A stretch of 64,000 nucleotides of DNA. It comes from a virus. Shown here piece after piece: positions 9,127 to 18,797 of this stretch (positions within the stretch are counted from its first letter, which is position 1; every line of letters starts with the position of its first letter). The stretch lies in IMG/VR virus record IMGVR_UViG_3300021138_001972, positions 23,335 through 87,334 of that record. One strand, written 5' to 3'. A program made the position numbers and the translations under genes. The notes beneath the pieces are model-generated. The model saw only the letters and a program-made list of their open reading frames with translations, did no database searches and was not told the DNA's origin.

Positions 9127-9237
9127 TTACCTATAGATGAACGGATCGCGCGATCGCAATGCTGCCAAACGCTTCTTATAGGCACGGCGTTGCTTAAAAC
9201 GATGCCAAGGTGTTAACAGCCAATTAATCAACCACAT
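9127..9237 (-). CDS. 36-aa basic peptide ORF within the radical SAM operon
   Basis: ATG at 9237, stop TAA at 9127-9129. The peptide has a Trp/Leu-rich N-terminus (MWLINWLLTPWH), a strongly basic middle (KQRRAYKKRLAALRSR) and the end D-P-F-I-Y-R. Its first 14 bases overlap the end of the radical SAM gene at 9224, so translation can couple. It fills the only real gap between 7888 and 18417. An amphipathic membrane-binding peptide, a small adaptor, or a substrate of the neighbouring radical SAM enzymes are all possible. No family recognised; coding supported by overlap and good gap filling, not by homology. Confidence 0.5.
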   Translation of the reverse strand: MWLINWLLTPWHRFKQRRAYKKRLAALRSRDPFIYR

Positions 9238-11139
9238 GTGTAATCTTCCTCTTGTGTAATACCTGTTTCCTACCATACCAAACTATCTGCCGCGCCCAGG
9301 TTTCAGCGCTGCCGGGATACTCTGCCGCTGTAAATGCCACGGTTACCGGCCTGTGGATCACTGGACCTGATCTGCACTGCAGCGCAGCAGCTATCATGCT
9401 GGGTATGTCGTGGCTGTAGCTGCTGCTATCATCTGCAGCATGCGCGGGCCCTAGTATCCACTGCTGTTGGAAATCAATGGCATCTGCGATGTGAGCATCT
9501 GTCATCCAATCTCGCAGGAACGGGACCAGCTCAGCGTAGAACTGCTCTGCCTGGGCTCTGAGTTGCAGGAACGTGAGCTCTTCCACTGGCCAATTGATGT
9601 CGCCAAACTGTGGATCGCTCTGCCCCAGATCCTCAGCGCCAGTCAGCATGAGATCCAGCGTTTGATCAATCCTTGCGATCTGTGCGCCCAGCAGCGTAGG
9701 CTGTCCCTGATGAGCTCGCAGCAAGCGCAGATAGAATTCCACGTAGCTGTGATTAACCCGCCAGTAGTCCATGGCCAGATACTGGGTGAGGCCCAGGCAG
9801 TGCAGGCTCTGCACAATCCAGCTGATCATGTAGGCCTGTCGCCAATCTGCATGAGGCATGGACTCAGTGGCTATGACTATGTCGTTGTACTCGGCAATCT
9901 CATCAGGACGTGTGCTGCTGTGATTGTCCATCAGAGGCACGCGCTGCTTGACGATGCCCTGCGCGGCCATGTGAGCAGCGTCAGCCATTTCTGAGTTGCG
10001 CAGTACCATGCAGGTGTAGATCACTAGATTGTCATGCTGCCCCCCCTGCAGCAGAGTCTCTATGCCTGCTGTGTAGCTGGCCAGTGTCTCGCCAGGCAGG
10101 CCTATGATCAGCTCTGTGTAGGTAGGTATACCCTGCTCGCGATAGCGTTCAACCAAGGGACGGAAGTCGTCGATGGCTATGTTCTTGCGCTTGATGGTTT
10201 CCAGCGTGTGCGGATCCATGCTCTGCATGCTCAGCGTCACACCCTTGCTCATGCCAGCGTCATTCAGCATGCGGCTGATCTCAAACACCTTGTGATCGCT
10301 CTTCTTGGCATAGCTCGCTCTAAACTTCTGAGGATAGCCCAGGCGCTGCTTGGTATCAACCATGGCTGTGGTGAGCTCTATGTCGCGAGCATAGATGCCA
10401 TAGTTGGCGTCGCAGTTGTAGAGCAGATCTATGTGATTGTGGCCAAACCAATCCAGCTCTTCTATCAATCGCGGCTGATCAAACTGCCGTATCTTGGTAT
10501 ACACAGCCGATCCCCAATCACAGAAGGTACAGCTGTAGGGACATCCTCTGTGGGTCTCCTGGCTGGCGTGCCAACTGATGCTGGGATTTGCTGCGATCAG
10601 CTGGTCAAACACCCCAGTCATGTAAGGGCTGGGTATCACTGATAGATCTGTTAGACGTGGCCGCGATTCTGTCTTGATGGTGCGGCCTTTGCGCCTATAG
10701 CTTATGCCTTGAACCTTGGCAGGGTCTGAGCGATCTCGGATGCAGCGCAGCAGTTCCGCGAAAGTGACTTCACCCTCGTCGTGTACCAAGAAATCTATGT
10801 CTGGGTTGTCTTCGAAAAACCCTGTGCTGTCACTGGGCACCTCGGGACCTCCACATATCACGCGGCAACCAGGATAGCGCATCTTGATCAGTGCTATGAG
10901 ATCCATGTTGTAGTTCCAGTTCCACAGATAGCAGCTGACTGCCAGCACGTCTGGATCTTGTATCCTGTTGAATGCCGTGCTCAGAGACTCTCGTAGAAAC
11001 AGTAGATCACACAGCTCGTAGGACTCTGCGATGTCGGCCTGGCTGTGGGCATAGCTCCACAGCATGCCTGCACTGTAAGGCAAGAACGCCTGACCACCGA
11101 AGCTGTTGTTGATCTGCGCTAGGTAAACACGTTTTATCA
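9224..11139 (-). CDS. B12-binding-type radical SAM enzyme 2
   Basis: About 638 aa if started at the TTG at 11139, which overlaps the TGA of the upstream gene (TTGA) and aligns with the start of the paralogue at 4782; an ATG further upstream (11197) would overlap that gene by 61 bases. N-terminal half again shows F-L-P-Y-S-A-G-M-L-W-S-Y, V-I-C-G-G-P-E and D-E-G-E-V-T-F. Core motif R-G-C-P-Y-S-C-T-F-C-D-W-G carries the three cluster cysteines; G-L-P-G-E-T follows. Clear paralogue of radical SAM 1, arising by duplication together with a glycosyltransferase-like gene. Substrate unknown. Confidence 0.85.
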
Positions 11140-12396
11140 ACTGTTTAGTCCATTGTACGCAGTCATGAACTGCTGATAGTAGTTGCTGTTGAACCAATCT
11201 CTGCTCATGAAATGCCGTTGGTTGTGTTCACAGATCTCACGTGCCTGCGCCAGCCATCCTGATTTGTCTTTGATCACTGACAGTCCCTGCAGGTTATCCA
11301 ACACTGAGTGCATGCGCTGGAGGTCAGGTAGGATATCATAGCTCTCGTCCCAGAGGCAATCAAAAGTCTGGTAGCCCCAGCTGCGCAGCTGTGCCATGGT
11401 TCCATGTTGTCCCCAGACTATGAATGGTTGCAGCGCAAACATGGGTTTCCACAGCTTTTCTGATATGAACAGATTGTGTGCTTCGTCAAATGCATGAGTC
11501 TCGGTGATCACGCTGCACCAGCTGTTGAGATATATCTCTGTGTTGATATGCATGGCCTTGTTGTTGCCAAAGTCACTGTCATCTACCACCAATGGCAGCA
11601 CAGTGCGGGCACGATCTATCACAGCCTGTGGTACACCGTGTTCTGTCCACGCATGATAGGCCAACTCATTGTGGCTGACCATGCCCTGTGTGTGTAGATC
11701 TCGGTCTATGAGATGCATCACCAAAAGTTCGCGATGGTTCCTGCTGATGCGATTGAGGCAGTTATAGTTAGCGATGCCGCGCGAGCGTGCCTTGGCTCGT
11801 TCGTGATCAGTCCAGGTCAGCAGCGGGCTGTTGCGCAGGTTCAGCTGCTGCATGTACATGAGATGTGGCATGCCTATCACCGTGATGCGATCCAGCACAC
11901 CATTGGTTGTGCACCACTCAGCATAGCCTCGGGGATCCAGCTCGTTGTTGGTCATGAAGCAGATGGCACGAGGCGGCAGATTAAACCGTGCGCAGCAGTG
12001 GTGCAGGAACTCATAGAGGCGGGAATCGTAGAAACCTTCGTTGAGATTGTCAATAACCAGCAGCACGCGACCATCTCTGGCATCAGCCATGACCTCAGTA
12101 GGCACGTAACTGAGAAAGTTTTCAAAACCATGGGCATTGCCCGGCCAGCCAGTCCAATAACCAGAATTGTTCCATGTGCCTATGTTGTAGGCATATCGCT
12201 GCGGCCTATCATGCAGTCCGCTGTGTTGCCAGCTGTGACCCGCACGGTTCCACCAATTGTTCTTGAAATAGTGAAACAGGTTGGCCATGGGAAAGCGGCC
12301 AGCAATCAGCTGAGTCTTGTCACCATATATGGTGTGTGGACAGGCTGTCATTGTCAGCAGCCGTTCAGCATCATCAAACACCCAGTGCACAGTCAT
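11137..12396 (-). CDS. glycosyltransferase-like protein, paralogue C
   Basis: 419 aa. Shares with paralogue B the N-C-L-N-R-I-S-R-N-H-R-E-L-L motif and with both copies the C-terminal block S-V-I-T-E-T, S-E-K-L-W-K-P, Q-P-F-I-V-W-G, G-Y-Q-T-F and W-D-E-S-Y-D. The gene sits between radical SAM genes with 4-base overlaps at its start (12396/12393) and a TTGA overlap at its end, so it is co-translated with them. The repeated pairing of this family with a radical SAM gene suggests that both act on one product. Enzyme activity is inferred. Confidence 0.5.
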   Translation of the reverse strand: MTVHWVFDDAERLLTMTACPHTIYGDKTQLIAGRFPMANLFHYFKNNWWNRAGHSWQHSGLHDRPQRYAYNIGTWNNSGYWTGWPGNAHGFENFLSYVPTEVMADARDGRVLLVIDNLNEGFYDSRLYEFLHHCCARFNLPPRAICFMTNNELDPRGYAEWCTTNGVLDRITVIGMPHLMYMQQLNLRNSPLLTWTDHERAKARSRGIANYNCLNRISRNHRELLVMHLIDRDLHTQGMVSHNELAYHAWTEHGVPQAVIDRARTVLPLVVDDSDFGNNKAMHINTEIYLNSWCSVITETHAFDEAHNLFISEKLWKPMFALQPFIVWGQHGTMAQLRSWGYQTFDCLWDESYDILPDLQRMHSVLDNLQGLSVIKDKSGWLAQAREICEHNQRHFMSRDWFNSNYYQQFMTAYNGLNS

Positions 12397-13556
12397 GGTC
12401 GATAGCTCGCGAGTTCTGGTAGGCTTTGTGCGATGCTAGTTTGCTTGTAAGCATCCAATTGATCAACCTCTGTCCAAAAATTAGTCCACTGATCTGGATC
12501 ACCCTGTTCATCTAGATGAGCACGCGCTGATATCCAACTGCTGTAATTGCTGTCTTGCTCTCTGTTGAGCATGACAGAGTCCATGTTATATTTTACAGCA
12601 GATTTGACATCATCTGGTAGATGTTTGACATCTTGATTGGCAGGATAGGTTATCACGTTTAACCACGGCAGCCGGTCTCCAAACACTGCCGACGATGCCA
12701 GTGTGCTTGCCATGCTGCTCACCGTGAGGCAATTCAGTATTCCAAACGTAGCATGCACAGACATGCGCACGTTATCGCACCCTGCATGTATGAGATCAAT
12801 GTTGCGCATGATCACATCCCAGCTGCTGTTTTGCCGTATGTAATCATTGACAATGCCTGTGCCTTCCAAGCTAACACTGAGATCAACTTGCTTGAATTCT
12901 CGCCACAGGTCCAGCTGACCTGGCAGCAGTGTGGTCATGTTGGTATTATAACTGAGATTGATGCTGTCTGCCGTGCCTAGATCTATGCAGCGTTGCAATA
13001 TATCCAGTTGTTCTCTGACTATCAGTGGCTCTCCGCCTAGGAAATTAATGTGGGTGACCGTGTGCAGGCTCTGGTTTATCAGCTCTCTGGCAGCAGGTGC
13101 AGTGAACCAATCAGTGTTGCTGAGGTCAGCGTCGCTGGTACGTCCTAATCTGACATTGTCTATCTGCCACAGATGGCTGTTCCATTCATTGCACATCCTG
13201 CAGGTGAGATTGCACTTGTTGCCAAGAGTGATGTCCAGATAGCGCACTTCTGTGTGCAGAGGTTGTGCATCATGTTGCAGTATATCATTCCATATCTGCC
13301 TGAAGCTACGCCCACCAGAATCCTCTATGTCCCAGCATTTCTTGCAGCTGGGATGGCGTTGTTCTCGCATTTGTGCTTGCCGCACTTCGTTGTGATATGG
13401 GGTTCCCATGGCCTCTGACAGGCTGCTCATGTCATTGATCTGCTCGCGATAAGGTCCTCGGTAATGTGCATCATTGTTGCAGCAGATCCTCGATCGTCCT
13501 TGATTATCGACGCTGAGGCTTGACCATGGTAAAACACAAAAGCTATCTTTATGCAC
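12393..13556 (-). CDS. twitch/SPASM-type radical SAM protein
   Basis: 387 aa from a GTG at 13556 that overlaps the previous stop by 8 bases; the longer frame to 13655 would run far into that gene. N-terminal twitch-like block: F-C7-V-L-P-W, then C25-C26 and C71-x2-C74, able to hold an auxiliary iron-sulfur cluster. Radical SAM core cysteines C115-x3-C119-x2-C122 (C-N-L-T-C-R-M-C), then F-L-G-G-E-P-L. This order (auxiliary cysteines before the core) is shared with the genes at 14516, 17044, 38352 and 40196. Such proteins are frequent in marine phages with unknown substrates. Confidence 0.82.
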   Translation of the reverse strand: MHKDSFCVLPWSSLSVDNQGRSRICCNNDAHYRGPYREQINDMSSLSEAMGTPYHNEVRQAQMREQRHPSCKKCWDIEDSGGRSFRQIWNDILQHDAQPLHTEVRYLDITLGNKCNLTCRMCNEWNSHLWQIDNVRLGRTSDADLSNTDWFTAPAARELINQSLHTVTHINFLGGEPLIVREQLDILQRCIDLGTADSINLSYNTNMTTLLPGQLDLWREFKQVDLSVSLEGTGIVNDYIRQNSSWDVIMRNIDLIHAGCDNVRMSVHATFGILNCLTVSSMASTLASSAVFGDRLPWLNVITYPANQDVKHLPDDVKSAVKYNMDSVMLNREQDSNYSSWISARAHLDEQGDPDQWTNFWTEVDQLDAYKQTSIAQSLPELASYRP

Positions 13557-14523
13557 TGATCGTTCTCTTGGGTATGCAGATGTCTGTGCCACAATGGCAG
13601 TGATGCTTGTTGCATGTGATGGATAATGGTAGATCGTCAAGCACCAGTTGGTCATTGATGTTGCCTATCACGCCGCTTACGCCACAGCTGGCCAGCGTTA
13701 TACTGCCATCTATGCCTATGTTGATGCTGCTGCCAATGTCACACTGCCAACCCTCAAAGAAGTTGCGATGCTCTGCTGCCAGTCTATTGCTGTTCACAGG
13801 TTGTACCATGCCGTCGCTGTAGCGTTCCATAGTATGTGTACCGCCAACCCTGTTGTGTGGTTTGTCTGCAGTCTGCTTGATCTTTAGATTGTTGCGTTCT
13901 AACCAAGCCACCTTGCGCGGATCACTGTAGCTGTAGGGTTCAGCAGCCCTGCTCATCTCAGTCAGTATGGGCACATATTCCAGATGCACATTGGGCAGAG
14001 CTGCATATATCTGATCTGCTGCGGCCAGCTGACTGTCCCAGTGCTGCTCTGTCATCATCATGCGCACTGCCAAGTAGTTCACGTTGGTGCTGAGCAGCTG
14101 TGCATTAGCCATGAACAGATCGTGCTTGACCCACTCAGGATGATAGCTGGCTACCACGTCGTCAAAGTGATGACAGAAGCGTTCCCACCATACGGTAGGC
14201 TTGCTGAGATTGGTATTGACTGCTGTAGTAACCTTCCAGCCTGGCCTACCAGTGAACCATCGCAGCATGGGTATCAAACCCTGCCAGTGCGTGGGTTCAC
14301 CGCCGCTGAGAAACAGCTTGATCTTGCGATAGCCCTGCTGCCACATCTTATCCAGCGTCAATCCCAGATTGCGCTGATAGGTTTCCACGTCCTCGTTGGG
14401 TTGATCGCCGCCCCAGTTGCCTTCGTTGCAATAACTGCAACGGAAATTGCAGACGTCACTGGTCTGCCAGGTTATAAACAACACTGGATCTTCGCTCCAT
14501 GCGATTTCCACTAGATCATCCAT
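13549..14523 (-). CDS. radical SAM protein with C-terminal SPASM-like cysteines
   Basis: 324 aa. Core cysteines C25-x3-C29-x2-C32 (C-N-F-R-C-S-Y-C), G-G-E-P-T for SAM binding near residue 72. The C-terminus has a SPASM-like cluster site: C-D-I-G, L-A-S-C-G, then C-x4-C-x-C-x4-C before the end. Unlike its neighbours the auxiliary cysteines lie after the core, as in ordinary radical SAM/SPASM peptide-modifying or alcohol-oxidising enzymes. Overlaps both neighbouring genes by 8 bases, so it belongs to the same translational unit. Substrate unknown. Confidence 0.85.
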   Translation of the reverse strand: MDDLVEIAWSEDPVLFITWQTSDVCNFRCSYCNEGNWGGDQPNEDVETYQRNLGLTLDKMWQQGYRKIKLFLSGGEPTHWQGLIPMLRWFTGRPGWKVTTAVNTNLSKPTVWWERFCHHFDDVVASYHPEWVKHDLFMANAQLLSTNVNYLAVRMMMTEQHWDSQLAAADQIYAALPNVHLEYVPILTEMSRAAEPYSYSDPRKVAWLERNNLKIKQTADKPHNRVGGTHTMERYSDGMVQPVNSNRLAAEHRNFFEGWQCDIGSSINIGIDGSITLASCGVSGVIGNINDQLVLDDLPLSITCNKHHCHCGTDICIPKRTISA

Positions 14524-17047
14524 GGTTTTTCCAATCTTCTTCGGTCCATTCGAGTACGTTTGCTAGTGTAGGCAACACGCTGTTCCAATATTGGCTTGGT
14601 TTAACATGATCACGCTGCCGCCGCAGATGCCAATCGTAAAACAGCCATTCGCGAAGCTTGTAGATGCCTTCTTCTTTGGGCAACACATCACTATCGCGCA
14701 ATGCACGCAAGCAATGGGCTAAACCATCTCGATAGTCGCAGGTGTGCTGCGGCCAATCATGCTCGTTGAAACGCTGGTCTAAGACATCAGCTGCTGCTAA
14801 TCTCGCTGCTAGTGGCAATGTAGTGAGCCTCTGATAGCTAGGACTCTCTAATATGATTGGAAACCATATGACTTTACGACCATGCAGATTGACCGTATTG
14901 ATCACCCATTCGATGAATGGTTCTAACTCCAAGCAATTAAAGGCGCTGATCACGGTATATATTTTGATGTTGCTTGCAGCTGACATAGTAAGATATCTCT
15001 GCACATTAGCAGTGATCTCATGCCAGTGGCTGCCTTGCCGTATGAAATCATTGGCAGCACCATGTGCATCTATGCTTAGCTGTATCTCTGTGTTAGAGAA
15101 TTGGCCTAGCTTATCTATCAGCTTTTGATTCCATAGCGTGCAGTTAGTAGTGAAGCTCACATGGCAATCATGGTTACCTGCTGTTAGCAGAGCATCCAGA
15201 TATCGCGGTATGTTGGCATCCATGGTAGGTTCGCCGCCTGTGATGTACAAGCGTTTCAATCCAGCAGCAAGCTTTCCAAAGCTTTCAAAGCTATGTTGTT
15301 CTTGAGCATATCCGTTCGATTCCGTGCCAACATGATCTAGCTCCTCATTCCAACTTTCTGCTAACCAACCAGGTAGTGCCAGGTGCTGTGGATCATTCTC
15401 AGGCAGATTGGCCCATCCAAGGCTCAGCTTTCGCTGTTCTGCAATGAGATTGCTGCTGCCACTCCAGCAGGTCTTGCACTGCAGATTGCACCTAGTGCTG
15501 GTACGCAGTTCGAAGCTAACGGGCAAGCTGGCTACAGTATCTAACCTGCTGCTGTCCTGTGCGAATGCAACATTAGCAGTCAATCTGGGACTGCTGTTGT
15601 TGAGCTGTTCTTGCCTGTAGCATACCTGGCAATCTCGCACTGGTTTGCCCTGCAACATCTGCGATCTGACCTGCTGCAGGTATTCGCCGTTCCATATCTG
15701 TTCTAGATCGTCTCGCGACCAGTCGGCAGGCCTTTCTCCGATGGTCACATGTTGATTATCAGAGATATTGCAGCAAAGCTTGACGCGACCCTGAGGTGTG
15801 GTGTTGATGTTTACCCAGGGCAATCGGCACATTGTAGCTGTGTCATTTGCAGTATTCATCAGGGTTAGTTCAGGGAATGTGTCCCAGAAGGATTCTTTCC
15901 TCAGCTGATCAAGTTTGGAGGTATCATTGTAGAAATCCTTGAGATGATGGCTGTCGTCACTGCTGTCCATGACGTTCACTATGCTCTGCCAGGCCGCCAA
16001 GCTGTCCTGCTTGGCCTGTAGCGATCGCAGCCAGTCCGTGTGCTGATGCAACCGCGATCTCGCTGCGTCCTTGAGCACTGCAGGCAGTGCCTTGACGCTG
16101 CTGTGTTCTGGATGATCGAGGATGTTTATGCGCACGTTGTCTGGTTCCAGCAGCCCTAGCTCTACCCATTCGCGGTGGAAGTCTGGCAGATGCAGCACGT
16201 TCATCAGGCTCACTGTTGGCGTGATATGGAACTGTACCTGCGGGATCTCCCTGATCATGCGCTCTCGATTGGCTACCACGTCTGCCCACACCATGTTCTT
16301 GCGCAGATACTCGCCGCGAGCATGGCTAGCATCCAAGCTGGCAGCAACGTGTATGTTGGGAAAATGCCGCCACAGCTCAAAGAGGTCTCGCTGCTTGTAG
16401 TCTAACACTGTGAAGTTAGTGGTATAGCGTATCCTCACCTGGGTATGGCCTGTGGCTATCCAGTGATCCAATATGTGATAGTGTTCTTCAGTGAGCAGGC
16501 TCTCGCCACCCGCGAAGTAGACTTCTTCGGTCTGGTCTAGATAGGGTAACAGCTGCGCCCAAAACTCTCCGCTGCGGTTGATGTTTATGATGCGCGGCTG
16601 ATCGTATGTGGGTTGCTGCGCCACAGCATCATCATACCATCCGCTGCTCAGCTCAGGGCCACAGGTCCTGCAGCGCAGGTTGCAGATGTTGCTGAACCGC
16701 ACGTCAAGGTATGCCATGTTTACCTCAGGCACCGTACCATCTGCCAGCGTGGATGACACGCTGCGGTGATGATGCGAATAGTCAGCTAAGCTCTGCTGTC
16801 TCAGAGTTTGGACACCTGCTGTTTCCAGCTCATAGCAGCGAGCACAGGCAGTGCTGGGTTGATCTGCAAGCATGTTGCGCCTTAGCTCTCGCATGGGCGC
16901 AGCGTTCCAGATCTCTGAGATGCTGGTTTGATTGGTGTTACCCAGTGCGTATCTGCTGTCGCTGACACAGCAGGGATAGGCGTTGCCGTTTGGCCAGAAA
17001 TGCATGTGTACCCAGGGCAACATGCAGAACACGCCATTGTTGCTCAT
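14516..17047 (-). CDS. double-module twitch radical SAM protein
   Basis: 843 aa, twice the usual size, made of two complete modules. Module 1 (1-400): F-C8-M-L-P-W, C26-C27, C68/C71, core C122-x3-C126-x2-C129, F-A-G-G-E-S. Module 2 (405-843): M-C407-R-L-P-W, C425-C426, C473/C476, core C520-x3-C524-x2-C527, I-T-G-G-E-P. Each therefore has its own SAM-cleaving cluster and auxiliary cysteines. The halves are clearly related but diverged, so the fusion is not recent. Start and stop both overlap neighbours (17047/17044 and 14523/14516). Two successive radical steps on one substrate, or a pseudo-dimer, are possible. Confidence 0.85.
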   Translation of the reverse strand: MSNNGVFCMLPWVHMHFWPNGNAYPCCVSDSRYALGNTNQTSISEIWNAAPMRELRRNMLADQPSTACARCYELETAGVQTLRQQSLADYSHHHRSVSSTLADGTVPEVNMAYLDVRFSNICNLRCRTCGPELSSGWYDDAVAQQPTYDQPRIININRSGEFWAQLLPYLDQTEEVYFAGGESLLTEEHYHILDHWIATGHTQVRIRYTTNFTVLDYKQRDLFELWRHFPNIHVAASLDASHARGEYLRKNMVWADVVANRERMIREIPQVQFHITPTVSLMNVLHLPDFHREWVELGLLEPDNVRINILDHPEHSSVKALPAVLKDAARSRLHQHTDWLRSLQAKQDSLAAWQSIVNVMDSSDDSHHLKDFYNDTSKLDQLRKESFWDTFPELTLMNTANDTATMCRLPWVNINTTPQGRVKLCCNISDNQHVTIGERPADWSRDDLEQIWNGEYLQQVRSQMLQGKPVRDCQVCYRQEQLNNSSPRLTANVAFAQDSSRLDTVASLPVSFELRTSTRCNLQCKTCWSGSSNLIAEQRKLSLGWANLPENDPQHLALPGWLAESWNEELDHVGTESNGYAQEQHSFESFGKLAAGLKRLYITGGEPTMDANIPRYLDALLTAGNHDCHVSFTTNCTLWNQKLIDKLGQFSNTEIQLSIDAHGAANDFIRQGSHWHEITANVQRYLTMSAASNIKIYTVISAFNCLELEPFIEWVINTVNLHGRKVIWFPIILESPSYQRLTTLPLAARLAAADVLDQRFNEHDWPQHTCDYRDGLAHCLRALRDSDVLPKEEGIYKLREWLFYDWHLRRQRDHVKPSQYWNSVLPTLANVLEWTEEDWKNHG

Positions 17048-18417
17048 AACAGCGCACAGGCCTCATAGAACGCAACTAATTCTGGGAAGGTTGCACGGAA
17101 ATCAGTGCTGCGCCTGCGATCATACTCGGTGAACCAAGCGTGGAAATCCCGCCGTCCTTCCAGCAGCTTTTCAGCACTGTATTCAGTGGTTTCCATGTAC
17201 TTGACCACTCGCCGGAACTTGTCCACTTCCAAGCTGCCAAATGCCTGCTTGTCCTCGTCTGCTTCGTGTGCTTCCATGAATGACAGCGCTACTCGCATTG
17301 CGGGCATGAATTCTGCCTTGGGCAATATGTTGATGTCATACTGCAGAGGTTCTCTGAGATAGGGCGTGTCAAACCTGACATTGCGTATCTTGGGCCGGGG
17401 ATCATCTGTGGGAGCATAACGCGCACGCCATTCCAGCAGCTTGGCCAACAGTGACTGGAAGCGGGGCACGCTCAGCGCATTGAAGGTTATCATGAAGCTG
17501 ACGATCTGCCCGCTTAATCTCATGTAGGTGTCTAGGTTCTGCTCCCAGATCGTGAGATCTAATCCAGTACGTATGTATTCTGCCTGTGGGCCCCAGGTGT
17601 CTAAACTGGTAAACAAGCTGAAACTCTTGATACACTTGCGATCAATCAGCTCGCGCACCTTGCGGCTCATGCGCTCCACTAGTATGGGTTTTACACCAAG
17701 GTTGCTGTTGATGTTGAGCTCCAAGTTGGGCATGGGATTCTCTAATAGATCGTCTAGCAGTTTCCATGTGCTCTTGTGCAGCAGAGGTTCGCCGCCTGTG
17801 ACACGCATGATGTTAACTGTGTCGCGGATCTGCGGCCACCACTGCCACCAGGCATCCACGAACGGATTGGCATCTTCCTCGTAGATGGTCATCCAATCTA
17901 TGTCGCAGCGATGGTTCTTGACTTTTAGATAAGGACCATGATCTCTGATCTCGTTGTAGAACTTGCTGCTGCTCTTGGGATGGCAATAACCACATTTGAA
18001 GTTGCACTCATTGCCAAAGCTGATCTCGATGTATTCTGGCTTGACGTCAAAGCTAGCACCGCGCTGCTTGATCTCTTCCAAGCGTTCTGGACGATAGATG
18101 GTGCTGTTGCGTATGTGCCTATCGCTGACATAATCCTTGCCCATGTCCTCGATCTTCCAGCAGTAGTTGCAACCGTCTGGCTTACCACCTGCCATCATCT
18201 GCCTGCGCTCGCTCTTCTTCTGCGCAGTGTTGTGCAGTGCAGATGGGTTCATGCCTATACGCTTGATATCTATAGCATGCGGCGCCGGATGATAACAGCT
18301 GTGTGTCTCACCAGTATGTAGATATATTGTGGTATGATGCCACTTGGCCATGCAGAAAGTTGGACTGATTGCGTCCATTAATGGTGCTAGCTCATCTATG
18401 CGCTGTCTGTCTGCCAT
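17044..18417 (-). CDS. twitch-type radical SAM protein, first gene of the island operon
   Basis: 457 aa. N-terminal F-C22-M-A-K-W, C41 and C83-x2-C86 form the auxiliary site; core C138-x3-C142-x2-C145 (C-N-F-K-C-G-Y-C), then R-V-T-G-G-E-P-L for SAM. The last 90 residues are helical and charged. It is the promoter-proximal gene of the minus-strand run, with TATAAT (18423-18428) five bases before its ATG and no Shine-Dalgarno, suggesting a leaderless transcript. Its stop overlaps the start of the double-module gene by 4 bases. Substrate unknown. Confidence 0.82.
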   Translation of the reverse strand: MADRQRIDELAPLMDAISPTFCMAKWHHTTIYLHTGETHSCYHPAPHAIDIKRIGMNPSALHNTAQKKSERRQMMAGGKPDGCNYCWKIEDMGKDYVSDRHIRNSTIYRPERLEEIKQRGASFDVKPEYIEISFGNECNFKCGYCHPKSSSKFYNEIRDHGPYLKVKNHRCDIDWMTIYEEDANPFVDAWWQWWPQIRDTVNIMRVTGGEPLLHKSTWKLLDDLLENPMPNLELNINSNLGVKPILVERMSRKVRELIDRKCIKSFSLFTSLDTWGPQAEYIRTGLDLTIWEQNLDTYMRLSGQIVSFMITFNALSVPRFQSLLAKLLEWRARYAPTDDPRPKIRNVRFDTPYLREPLQYDINILPKAEFMPAMRVALSFMEAHEADEDKQAFGSLEVDKFRRVVKYMETTEYSAEKLLEGRRDFHAWFTEYDRRRSTDFRATFPELVAFYEACALL

Positions 18418-18422
18418 GCTAT

Positions 18423-18428
18423 ATTATA
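18423..18428 (-). promoter_or_regulatory. -10 element of the island operon
   Basis: TATAAT on the minus strand, five bases before the ATG at 18417; transcription would start at or beside the start codon. No good -35 hexamer is visible at the expected distance. Confidence 0.4.
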
Positions 18429-18535
18429 TAACGTCGATCACAGATATCGCTACCTAAGATTATTTCTCGGATACACTTGAAAGTCGCGACCTGCGCACAC
18501 ATATATATTAATGAAAACCAGCGTGGGAGCATTCA

Positions 18536-18694
18536 ATGACGGACGGTGTAAAACCCAAGACCACCATCATATTACCCAAGATAACCAAGCCAGATCCCAA
18601 GAATTTACGTAACGATTTCAAAAACTCGCCCAAGCAAAATCGCTATAAAGCACCCAAGAACACCATCCGCAAAGCAGGACCCAGAGGGGGCTGA
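18536..18694 (+). CDS. small basic hypothetical protein, 52 aa
   Basis: ATG at 18536 after a GGGAG ribosome site; stop TGA at 18692. The peptide is rich in Lys, Pro and Asn (many K-P, P-K pairs, ends R-K-A-G-P-R-G-G) and strongly basic, so it may bind nucleic acid. It lies alone between the divergent island operon and the sigma factor gene. No family recognised. Confidence 0.6.
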   Translation: MTDGVKPKTTIILPKITKPDPKNLRNDFKNSPKQNRYKAPKNTIRKAGPRGG

Positions 18695-18797
18695 ACCAAA
18701 ATTCCACTTGACAGCACTAGATCCACGTGCTAGTTTACCGCTAGCTGAGGTATATCACATCAGGTTTGGTATGAGTATGACAAGGGACAACACACAT

